In this document: positions 1 through 7,330 of the stretch, piece after piece
Numbering within the stretch: position 1 is the first letter of the stretch
Layout: each line of letters starts with the position of its first letter
Source of the DNA: DASYML01 sp036009045
GTDB taxonomy: Bacteria; Acidobacteriota; Blastocatellia; Pyrinomonadales; Pyrinomonadaceae
DNA: 35,092 bases
Direction of reading: 5' to 3'
NCBI GenBank assembly: GCA_036009045.1
Contig: DASYML010000266.1
Location: 1-35,092 of the forward strand
The notes under the pieces: model-generated
The model's input: the letters and a program-made list of their open reading frames with translations, nothing else
Database searches by the model: none
Told to the model about the DNA's origin: nothing
Position numbers and translations under genes: made by a program

Positions 1-5
1 TATGT

Positions 6-170
6 ATCCCTTATGGCGGTTTGCAATTGAGTGCGACTACGTGTTAGTCCCGCCCGCTTAAGCTGGGCGGGTTCCTGTCTGGGCAACGACCCGCCCAGCT
101 GAAGCAGGCGGGACTGACAAGGACGCTTGCCGCAGTGGTCCCATCCAATTGAGAACCGCTATACAGGGAT
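6..170. mobile_element. MITE-like palindromic element, copy A
   Basis: The outer ends are imperfect inverted repeats: the left end (6-27) reads roughly ATCCCTTATGGCGGTTTGCA, and the reverse complement of the right end (146-170) matches it with a few changes. Inside lies a second inverted repeat, 46-71 against 90-115, built on CCGCCCAGCTGAAGCAGGCGG and differing at one or two bases. A relative with the same outer and inner architecture sits at 29824-29986. No ORF inside is credible. It could be a non-autonomous transposable element or a structured intergenic repeat. No target-site duplication was recognised. Confidence 0.6.
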
Positions 171-202
171 GTCCTCTGTGGTGAGTTGGGGTTTAGGTCA
201 TC

Positions 203-2107
203 TCAACGCGCATCTTCTGTAATCACGTCGAAGGCTTTCTCGCTCATCATGTAAATCGCGGTGACGATAAAGTAGCCGGGAATTTTCGGGAAGACGGATG
301 CATCAACGACGCGCAGGCCCTGCGTCTGGCGAACGCGAAAGCGGCTATCCAGGACGGCCATAGGGTCATCGTCGGGGCCGATCCTGTTGGTGCATGAGGC
401 GTGATGGCCCCAGGCTTCGTTCCTGATAAATTCGCGTAGCTGGTCGTCGCTCTGTAAGTCCGGCCCAGGCAGTTCTTCCTGTTTGATGATGCCGAGGCGA
501 TGCAGGCGCTCGTTGGCGGCGCGTGCGAACTTGACGCCGTCGAGGACCGCATCGAGGTCCGGGTCGTTCAAGCGCTGGCCGTCACCGAAGTACTGAAAAT
601 TGATGTTGGGCCTGTCCCAGGGATGGGGGGAGGTGAGCAAGACGCGTCCGGTGTTGCGCGTGCGGGCTTTGAGGATGGCCCAGGTGAAACGGTTGTGATG
701 ACGCTCGAAGTTTTGCGAATAGCCGGGTTGATAACCGCGAAAATAACCGGGCAGTCCGAAGATGTAAAGGTCCGGGTCCGGCAGGTCCGGGCTTGAGCGT
801 TTGATGATGCCGATGAGCGCGCCGTTCGAGGCGTAGACGCCCGTCCCGTTCGTCTCCCACTGTTTGAGAAACGCGTCCGGGTCTGTGCCTTCCTCAGGGA
901 TGCTGAAGGTCGCGCCTTCTATGAGGGCGAAGTCTCTGGCGAACTCCGAGATGACGCCGACCTCGTAGCGGTCCTGCAAATTCTCTCCGACGCCCGGCAG
1001 GTCCACGACCACCGGGATACCGAACTTCTCAAGCTCTGCGCGCGGGCCGATGCCTGAAAGCTTGAGCAGTTGCGGGCTATTGAACGCGCCGCCGGAGACG
1101 ATGATTTCGCGTTTGGCTCTGACTTCGCCGCGCGGCAGAGCGGAAGGGTCTGCGATGGCCTGCGGGTCCGCGCGGTAGACGTGCGCTTGATCTATGTACT
1201 CGACGCCGACGGCTCGCGTGCCCTCGAACAGAATGCGTGTGGCGAGCGCGCGTTTTTTTAGCGTCAGGTTGTCGGGAAACTCTTTCTGCACGCGCAAGAG
1301 ATATTCTCTTGGGCCAACTCGCTTACCTTTGTCCACCGCGAGAGGCGTAAAGACCAAGCCCTCAGGGCTATCGCCTGCCTGCCTGGTATCGTTCGGGTCA
1401 AAGCGCGCTTCCAGACGCAGCAGACGATTCCCGACGTGATCCGCGAGAGCCTGCCTGACGCCCTTCAAAAGCAGGACGATGAGTTCAGGGTCTTTGAGGA
1501 CCAGCTTCGGGTCCGCCTCGCAAGTGGGCAGCCAGCCCTCGAAGCCGTGGCCGTGGGACCAGTCGCGCCAGTCTTCCTTGCCGTGGAGCAGTTCGGTGAT
1601 GGACGAGATGACGCCGTCTATGGTGGCTTTGAGTGTGCCGGGCTGAGGCACATACTTGCAGTCCTCAAGGCGTGTGAAGTAGGGCCGCATGCGCTCGCCG
1701 CGCCATGAATCGTCGCCCGTCAATTCGGCTATGTAATCCCAGTCTCTATCCTGCGGGACGACCGTAATCATCGCGTTGTGGGCCGTGCAGCCGCCGAGCG
1801 CGCCCGCGCGCGGATACCAGACGAAATCTTTCCCGTCAACCTTGACGACTTTAGAATCCTTCGCCTGCTGCGCATCGTCCGTGTAGTGGCGCACGAAGAA
1901 ATCCCACGCACATGCTTTGTACTCCGTGGACTGCCCGTGAAAAATCGGGACCTCGTACATGAGACGGCCCGTCTCGTCTTCGGAGCAGGGGTCTCCGCCC
2001 GCTTCCATCAGCAGGACCTTGAAACCGGCCCTGGCGAGATTGGCCGCGAGCGGGCCGCCACCCGCGCCGGAGCCGATCACTATGTAATCGTAATCTGCTT
2101 CGCTCAT
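203..2107 (-). CDS. GMC-family FAD-dependent oxidoreductase
   Basis: A 634-residue glucose-methanol-choline oxidoreductase, predicted to oxidise an alcohol group using FAD. The N-terminus has the dinucleotide-binding motif GSGAGGG (residues 12-18) and the following acidic segment LLMEAGGDP. The family signature GGALGGCTAHNAMI follows near residue 105, and GAFNSPQLLKLSGIGP is the second GMC signature. The C-terminal end has the conserved block with catalytic histidine (WGHHASC) and the closing VVDASVFPKIPG. The start ATG is preceded by AGAGGAAGAAG, a good ribosome-binding site. No signal peptide is visible, so it may be cytoplasmic or exported with a partner. It lies 117 bp downstream of the di-heme cytochrome gene on the same strand, suggesting co-transcription and possibly electron transfer from flavin to heme. 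The substrate cannot be read from the sequence. Confidence 0.93.
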   Translation of the reverse strand: MSEADYDYIVIGSGAGGGPLAANLARAGFKVLLMEAGGDPCSEDETGRLMYEVPIFHGQSTEYKACAWDFFVRHYTDDAQQAKDSKVVKVDGKDFVWYPRAGALGGCTAHNAMITVVPQDRDWDYIAELTGDDSWRGERMRPYFTRLEDCKYVPQPGTLKATIDGVISSITELLHGKEDWRDWSHGHGFEGWLPTCEADPKLVLKDPELIVLLLKGVRQALADHVGNRLLRLEARFDPNDTRQAGDSPEGLVFTPLAVDKGKRVGPREYLLRVQKEFPDNLTLKKRALATRILFEGTRAVGVEYIDQAHVYRADPQAIADPSALPRGEVRAKREIIVSGGAFNSPQLLKLSGIGPRAELEKFGIPVVVDLPGVGENLQDRYEVGVISEFARDFALIEGATFSIPEEGTDPDAFLKQWETNGTGVYASNGALIGIIKRSSPDLPDPDLYIFGLPGYFRGYQPGYSQNFERHHNRFTWAILKARTRNTGRVLLTSPHPWDRPNINFQYFGDGQRLNDPDLDAVLDGVKFARAANERLHRLGIIKQEELPGPDLQSDDQLREFIRNEAWGHHASCTNRIGPDDDPMAVLDSRFRVRQTQGLRVVDASVFPKIPGYFIVTAIYMMSEKAFDVITEDAR

Positions 2108-2224
2108 CTTCTTCCTCTTGAGATACGGATCAAGGATTATTGGACCAGCGCCGCCAAAGCTGATGGCGACGATGGTCCAACTTCATCTGAAAGACCTGAC
2201 AGAGAGAGTCTGCACAGAAAGTCT

Positions 2225-4699
2225 TCAGAAGGTTTTGAGAAACTCAATCAGAGCGCGTTTGTCATCATCGCTCAGACCGGGTTCCTCTTTGTTGAGGCTG
2301 GTCCCGAAGTAGTGGCCGCGATTGACGACGAAATCAGGGCACTTGCTCAAACTCATCAACTTCGGGACGAGATTTAAGAAGACCTTGCGCGCATCTTCAT
2401 CTTTCGGATCATCTCCCAGCGCCTTCAGGTCATGCTTAATCGTGAGCGCGAGGTCCAGTACTTTGCGGTCGTGGTCAACCCGGCCCAGGAGGTCCGAATC
2501 ATCCGCCAGGAGGTTCAGGTTCGCCAGCAGATTGACGGGCGTGCCGGGCGGAATCGGACCAATCTCTATCCCGTCCTCACCGAAAATGTACGGGAAGAAA
2601 TGTTTTCCGAAACCTCCCAGGCTCTTCAGATTGTCAGGCACATAACCGGATGGGACGCGCAGGAAACTGCGTGTCGTGGTGCGGTCAATGACGCCCGGAA
2701 TTTTGTCTCCGAGCACGGAATCCTTCTCGCGCTTTTCGGGCCACAGCATCTTCTCTATAGAATCCTGAAAAGAGTCCATGCGCGCCGCGACCGACGGGCT
2801 TGGATTAAACTTGCCGACGCTGTTGTTCAAAAGAAAAGGCGCGGTGGACCAGAGACTGATGAGCGATGCGGGGCGCGTGTAACCGCGTCCGCCGCCGGGC
2901 ATGGGAAACTGTTTGGGTTCGCCGGAGATGGGATCATAGATGGTGATGGTCCCGACAGAGGGCAGGTCCTTGTAAGTCTCCGAAGAGAAGTTGTCCCAGA
3001 TGTTGTCACGGATGGCATTGGTCGCGAGGGGGCTGCAAGCGTTGGTCTGGAGCAGCGTCACGGGCACGCGGTGTTCCGCCGAGAGATAATTGCCGTCTAG
3101 GAAATCCGGCGCGGTCACAATCGCGCGCATCTTGGATTTGAAGTCCTCCGTCTTGGTCCATTCCCAGTATTTGGTCCAGCACGAAAGATAGTCCTTGCCG
3201 GAACAGCCGCCGGGGTCCAGGCCCTCCGCAGGGGTCGGCAGTTTGCTTGAGTGACAGCGCGCGCAATTTTCCGCGAAGACTATCTTGCCGCGATCAAGTT
3301 GCGCGCTATCCTTGGTCATGTAAGCATCGCCGCCGGGCGCGTCCTTCAGCTTATGCGGCGCGGTGGTCTTGAGGAAGAAGAGCGCCATGTCTGGCGTCTG
3401 CGCCTCCGTGGCCTCCCAGAAACTGGAGTTCTTACGCGCGTCCACGATTTTGATGGGCGTCGTCTTGCGCCCGCCGATGAGCGGGTTAAAGTGTAGGAGC
3501 CACTCCTCGCTGAATAATCCTATGTTGAGATAGACGCGATTGAGCGCGCCGAGAGCGCCCACCGAATCAGAGCCGTCTTTGAGCACGCGCGGCGCGTAGA
3601 CGGTCGCGGGAGGACTGAAGAGCGGCGACAGCGTGGCCGTGTTGGGATAATCGTTAAATTGCTTGTTGTCGAGGCTCCCGCCGCCGAGCGTCTCTTTGCC
3701 GAAACGCTTGGCCTGCTCAAGACGTGGGCCAAGATTGTAGAGGGCGTTCATCGTGCGCGGGTTGTTGATGTTGTCTGTGGAGACGAGCGAAGTGTCCAGA
3801 GTGCCAGGGCGAGATGTGTGGAACATCTGAAAGACGTAGCTTGATTGATCCGCGTCCCAATCGAAGATGCGGTCAATCCAGAAATACTGCGCGCCGACGC
3901 TCGACGAGAGGTTCTCCCATTTTGGATGCTCAGGGTCAGCGGGCGGCTTGATGGGATTCGGGCCGACGTGGCAGAAGCCGCATGACATCCCGACCCTGTA
4001 AGGCCGCACAAGGTCTTTCGAGTTGTAGTAATCGGCCTTAGTATAAAACTTCTCCGCATCCCACTTCTTGGCAGCGGCCTCATCAAAATCCGGGTTCGGA
4101 AAGAGACGCAGCCCGACGATGCCCGTGGCCCACCCGTAATAAGAACCGGCTGGTAGATTCTTGCCGCGCGCGCCGACTTTGACGCCAGGATATTTCGCCT
4201 CGTTTTCAAACGGGTCCGGCGGGCAGTTAGCGGAGCGTTTATCCAGCCACAGCCCGTAGCGGTTCGGGTCCGGCCCCGTGGCTTTTTCAAAACAAGGCTC
4301 GTTGACCAGGCCCAGGTAGTTCCAACGATTGTCCCGGCTGAACTTCAAACTCGGATGCGACGAGAGCGTTTTGAGAAAATCCAGCGCGCCCAGACTTGAG
4401 ACACCTATCTTGTCCCAGAAACGGTCGTTGCCGCCGGTCCAGACGATCCAGGTATTGCGGCCTTTGACTTCATCCGTCGTCAACGTCGCGGCATCATCCA
4501 TGTCGTGAAAGTAATCTTCGTCTGCGGCGGGAAAAGACTGCGCGGGGCGGTTCGCCTGTCTGGCCTCATCAAGCACAGTGCCGGGGGCAGGCCCTTTGTT
4601 CCAGACACTCTTCCACCAACTGGAGGCTAAGACCAGGCCCAACGCGATGACGACGAATGCGATTAAAACAAAGTACTTGAGTACGGTTTTATTCTTCAT
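2225..4699 (-). CDS. RoxA-like di-heme c-type cytochrome, membrane anchored
   Basis: The 824-residue protein carries two covalent heme c sites, CGFCH at 240-244 and CARCH at 479-483, and an N-terminal hydrophobic segment (about 9-27) followed by WW, which looks like a signal anchor. The central segment with SRPGTLDTSLVSTDNINNPR and the C-terminal LSDDDKRALIEFLKTF resemble the RoxA/RoxB rubber-oxygenase and MauG/di-heme peroxidase superfamily. It is longer than characterised RoxA (about 680 residues). The ATG at 4699 is preferred over an upstream in-frame start at 4726 because GAGGAG lies 9 bp before it. The neighbour is a GMC oxidoreductase, so the protein may act as an oxygenase or as an electron acceptor. 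RoxA membership is from remembered motif similarity only; the two heme sites are seen directly. Confidence 0.8.
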   Translation of the reverse strand: MKNKTVLKYFVLIAFVVIALGLVLASSWWKSVWNKGPAPGTVLDEARQANRPAQSFPAADEDYFHDMDDAATLTTDEVKGRNTWIVWTGGNDRFWDKIGVSSLGALDFLKTLSSHPSLKFSRDNRWNYLGLVNEPCFEKATGPDPNRYGLWLDKRSANCPPDPFENEAKYPGVKVGARGKNLPAGSYYGWATGIVGLRLFPNPDFDEAAAKKWDAEKFYTKADYYNSKDLVRPYRVGMSCGFCHVGPNPIKPPADPEHPKWENLSSSVGAQYFWIDRIFDWDADQSSYVFQMFHTSRPGTLDTSLVSTDNINNPRTMNALYNLGPRLEQAKRFGKETLGGGSLDNKQFNDYPNTATLSPLFSPPATVYAPRVLKDGSDSVGALGALNRVYLNIGLFSEEWLLHFNPLIGGRKTTPIKIVDARKNSSFWEATEAQTPDMALFFLKTTAPHKLKDAPGGDAYMTKDSAQLDRGKIVFAENCARCHSSKLPTPAEGLDPGGCSGKDYLSCWTKYWEWTKTEDFKSKMRAIVTAPDFLDGNYLSAEHRVPVTLLQTNACSPLATNAIRDNIWDNFSSETYKDLPSVGTITIYDPISGEPKQFPMPGGGRGYTRPASLISLWSTAPFLLNNSVGKFNPSPSVAARMDSFQDSIEKMLWPEKREKDSVLGDKIPGVIDRTTTRSFLRVPSGYVPDNLKSLGGFGKHFFPYIFGEDGIEIGPIPPGTPVNLLANLNLLADDSDLLGRVDHDRKVLDLALTIKHDLKALGDDPKDEDARKVFLNLVPKLMSLSKCPDFVVNRGHYFGTSLNKEEPGLSDDDKRALIEFLKTF

Positions 4700-5106
4700 A
4701 GAGTTCGCTCCTCGAAGTCTTCTCAAAACAAAACTGTCAGGTTAGACAAATCGCCAGCCATTGCGGCCAAGAATCAGGACGCGTGAAGCAAGAGCCTTTC
4801 GGCGGCGTGATAGCACACTGAGACTAGCTGAGACTCTAGGGCTGGGCTTAGTGTAATGTCAAGATTTTGTTGTCAACCCGGTTGGGAACTCATCGGATGA
4901 ATAGTCATTCAATATCGCAGGAGTCCGATAACAACTCCCTCCTTTCATCAGCCTTAAACAAAATTCAAAACTGGTACAAGTTATAGGAGGGCGATCTTAC
5001 TCAGCCACTAAATGTTGTTGGCCCAACAGCTTTATCGGACGTGGTTTTCATTCCTCTGAAGAGCACGGGAAAGAAACTTCGACGGTAGGCTTTTAATCGA
5101 GATACT
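4700..5106. other. Intergenic region between cytochrome gene and integrase gene
   Basis: About 400 bp with no credible gene. The stretch 4850-5000 is more AT-rich than the neighbouring coding DNA. Both flanking genes are on the minus strand, so it should hold the promoter of the cytochrome gene and the 3' end of the integrase transcript. A TTGACA sequence on the minus strand (4857-4862) has only a poor -10 partner at 17 bp spacing. The left boundary of the integrated element probably lies here, but no attachment-site repeat was recognised. Confidence 0.5.
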
Positions 5107-6138
5107 TCAGTCCCTGTCCGGCTCATCCTGCGCCTGTGCCGCCGCTTCAGCCGCCGCCACTTCACTGGCCGTTTCTTCATAGCTGAGGAAGTTGACGGCA
5201 TTCTGGTCCAAATTCTCACGACCATGATCGTAACGCATGACCGTCTTCGGGTCGCGATGGCCCGACATCATCTGGACCTGCCTGTATGAGAGACCCTGGT
5301 CCAGCGCCTTCGTAATCGCCGTCCGTCTCAGATCGTGCGGAGAGATTTTCTCTATGCCCGTGAACTCTGCCCACTTGCGTACGAGGTTCCAGGCCATGCG
5401 CGTCGAAAGACCCTTGTTGAATTCCAGCGTCCTGTAGTTCAAGTGTGGCTGGAAGATGTATGCCTCCGTGCCATCGCAGTGCAGCGTTGCCCTCCGGTTG
5501 GCGTCCAGTTTGAGATATTCGTCAACGGCTTTCTTCACCTCTATCGGGAGAGGCAGCGTGCGTTCCCTGCCCCCTTTGACTTTGAACTTCAGGATCCAAC
5601 GGCCATGACTCCACTTGATAGAAGAAGCTTTGAGCGAACAGGCTTCGCTGACGCGCACTCCCAATCTCAACATCAAGAGCAGCAGCGCGTAATCTCTAGC
5701 ACCCTCCGGCTTAGACCTGTCAGGCCCGCTGAGCAGGTATCGCACCTCTTTGGCCGTCAGCGCCCTGCCGGAAGGCTCGTCCGCCACCTCGGGCGGCGGG
5801 ACCAGCTTTGACGAGGCGGGATTTCTGGAGACATGATCGCCAGCCTTCAAGTATTCAAATAGAGAACGAACGACAGAGAGGTTGAAAGAAATAGTCGCGG
5901 GCTTTCTCCTCTTCTGTCGCAGGTGCTCTCTCCATCTCAGCACATGCTCCGGTGTGACCAGGCTCGGATGCACTCCTCCGACGAACTGGAAGAACTGCCG
6001 CGTCACTCTGCGATAGGCGCGCCGCGTCTCTTCAGAGACGGACTTATTACAGAAGGAAGCCGTCAGTTGTGGGTCAAAGCGCTGCGGCATTGGATTGCGC
6101 TCTGTGCGCAGACTGGGCAAGATGTCATCAGGTGTCAT
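5107..6138 (-). CDS. Tyrosine recombinase / integrase
   Basis: A 343-residue XerC/D-like site-specific recombinase. Residues about 30-110 form the SAM-like core-binding domain, and residues 125-320 form the catalytic domain. The full catalytic set is visible: Arg162 (LGVRVSEACSL), Lys188 (KVKGGRERTLPL), His268 and Arg271 (SPHDLRRTAI), His294 (MSGHRDPKT) and the nucleophile Tyr303 (VMRYDHG). The C-terminus is an Ala/Glu-rich tail. The ATG at 6138 has GAGG about 10 bp upstream; a second Met at residue 17 is a possible alternative. It is divergent from the ATPase and winged-helix genes across a 367-bp AT-rich spacer, as expected for an integrated element. It could be a phage-type, plasmid-resolution or integrative-element recombinase. 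It is not the housekeeping XerC/D pair as far as context shows. Confidence 0.93.
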   Translation of the reverse strand: MTPDDILPSLRTERNPMPQRFDPQLTASFCNKSVSEETRRAYRRVTRQFFQFVGGVHPSLVTPEHVLRWREHLRQKRRKPATISFNLSVVRSLFEYLKAGDHVSRNPASSKLVPPPEVADEPSGRALTAKEVRYLLSGPDRSKPEGARDYALLLLMLRLGVRVSEACSLKASSIKWSHGRWILKFKVKGGRERTLPLPIEVKKAVDEYLKLDANRRATLHCDGTEAYIFQPHLNYRTLEFNKGLSTRMAWNLVRKWAEFTGIEKISPHDLRRTAITKALDQGLSYRQVQMMSGHRDPKTVMRYDHGRENLDQNAVNFLSYEETASEVAAAEAAAQAQDEPDRD

Positions 6139-6183
6139 GAGATTGGAACCTCACCGAAGAGATAAGTACCGGTAACGGCTCTT

Positions 6184-6212
6184 ATAATGTACTAAAGATG
6201 TGCTCCCGTCAA
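6184..6212 (-). promoter_or_regulatory. Candidate sigma-70-type promoter of the integrase gene
   Basis: Read on the minus strand, TTGACG (6207-6212) is followed after exactly 17 bp by CATTAT (6184-6189), which fits -35 and -10 boxes. The predicted start would lie about 40 bp upstream of the integrase ATG. Short inverted AGTAC/GTACT arms flank the -10 region and could be an operator. Acidobacterial promoter rules are not well fixed, so this is a pattern match only. Confidence 0.4.
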
Positions 6213-6274
6213 TCAAATATTGCGTGAAACGTTGCTTATCGGAATTATAAGATTAGACCAATCAACTATTGCAT
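6210..6274. repeat. 16-bp direct repeat pair in the divergent region
   Basis: CAATCAAATATTGCGT at 6210-6225 recurs as CAATCAACTATTGCAT at 6259-6274, with 14 of 16 bases identical and starts 49 bp apart. The first copy touches the candidate integrase -35 box. The pair could bind the integrase, the winged-helix protein or a repressor. Confidence 0.5.
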
Positions 6275-6505
6275 ACATTTTCTTCATTATAATATATTTA
6301 TCGTCAAGCAGAATGATATGAAACCAAGTTTATAATGATTGCTTTTCATCCTCTGGCGGGACACATATAAATACCTATACTGAAGTTTAAGAGGGGGTCT
6401 TTTTTGCCAATTCTCCACCCCGCCCCCTGGAATCAAGCTTCAAACAGAGATTTTTTCACGTCTTTTTCAATAATTAATCTTGATTCTACAGGCGGAACGT
6501 GGTAA

Positions 6506-7330
6506 ATGAGCGATATGTCAACGGTTACAGTACCTAAACCCAAGCCGAAAAGGCCCTTTTCGATAAGTCCCAACCCTTCGCTTCTGTACCTGACGCCGTC
6601 GCTCAAGAGCACCATTCACAAAGTGAGTTATGTGATTGACAACCGGCAGGGATTGACAGCGATTCTGGGCGATGTCGGACTGGGTAAATCTACTGTTTTG
6701 CGCTACCTGCTCGGACAGTACGTAGGCCGTGAGGATGTCGTCACGGCGCTCATTCCTTCCCCTAATTTCCCCAGCGATTTCGCGTTTCTTAAATCTTTGT
6801 GTGGTGATTTTGGATTGAGGCCGCGCCGCTCTATGGTGGACCAGGAGCAGGAACTTCGCAGCTTTGTGGTTAATCTCTATGGTGAGGACAAAACGGCTGT
6901 CGTCTTTATTGACGAGTCACAGCGCCTGACGGGCAAGATGCTCGAACTGGTCCGCGTTCTCTTGAATTTTGAAACAGAGGACACAAAGCTGATACAGATC
7001 GTGCTCGCGGGACAGTTGGAGCTTCGCTCCAAGTTGATGGACCCGACGAAGAAGGCTATACGTTCGCGCATCTTCGCCCCTTCCCTGCTGGCCCCTCTCT
7101 CGCTGACGGAGACGCGCGAGATGGTCGCTTTTCGCTGCGAGCAGGCGCAGGTTTCCAATCCCTTCAACGAGGCCGCGATTGATGCCGTGTACGCCATCAC
7201 GGGAGGGATTCCACGCGACATTCTCAAGGTCTGCGCCATCGCCTGGGACATGGCGCAGATGGCGGAGATGACAAAAGTGCCCCCGGACTTGATTGAAGCG
7301 GCGGCGAGCGAGGCGGTGCTGCATGAGTGA
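6506..7330 (+). CDS. ExeA/TniB-like AAA ATPase
   Basis: A 274-residue P-loop ATPase of the AAA_22 / COG3267 type, a group that includes ExeA (GspA) and transposition ATPases such as TniB. Walker A is GDVGLGKS (55-62), Walker B is VVFIDE (132-137) with SQRL after it, and VLAGQLELR near 166-174 looks like the sensor-1 region; ITGGIPRDILK is the typical lid segment. No membrane segment is present, so a cytoplasmic DNA-linked role is likelier than a secretion role. Its last 8 bp overlap the ATG of the winged-helix gene, so the two are translationally coupled. By context it could load a helicase, activate recombination or partition DNA; none of these is shown. The start could also be the Met at residue 4. 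Confidence 0.88.
   Translation: MSDMSTVTVPKPKPKRPFSISPNPSLLYLTPSLKSTIHKVSYVIDNRQGLTAILGDVGLGKSTVLRYLLGQYVGREDVVTALIPSPNFPSDFAFLKSLCGDFGLRPRRSMVDQEQELRSFVVNLYGEDKTAVVFIDESQRLTGKMLELVRVLLNFETEDTKLIQIVLAGQLELRSKLMDPTKKAIRSRIFAPSLLAPLSLTETREMVAFRCEQAQVSNPFNEAAIDAVYAITGGIPRDILKVCAIAWDMAQMAEMTKVPPDLIEAAASEAVLHE

Larger units (their letters stand above)
6139..6505. other. AT-rich divergent control region of the element
   Basis: The 367 bp between the integrase start and the ATPase start hold no gene. The region is strongly AT-rich between 6210 and 6320 and includes a near-perfect 16-bp direct repeat and a candidate integrase promoter, listed separately. On the plus strand, TTGCAT at 6269-6274 is followed 18 bp later by TATATT, a weak candidate promoter for the ATPase and winged-helix operon. 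A T6 run follows GAGGGGGTC near 6390-6405 without a convincing hairpin. Confidence 0.55.

Noticed and set aside
4840..4870. Sigma-70 promoter for the cytochrome gene
   Set aside because: A TTGACA is present on the minus strand, but no acceptable -10 box follows at 16-18 bp.
5001..5225. Minus-strand open frame after the integrase gene
   Set aside because: It overlaps the integrase 3' end in another frame, is Arg/Lys/Met-rich and lacks a ribosome-binding site.
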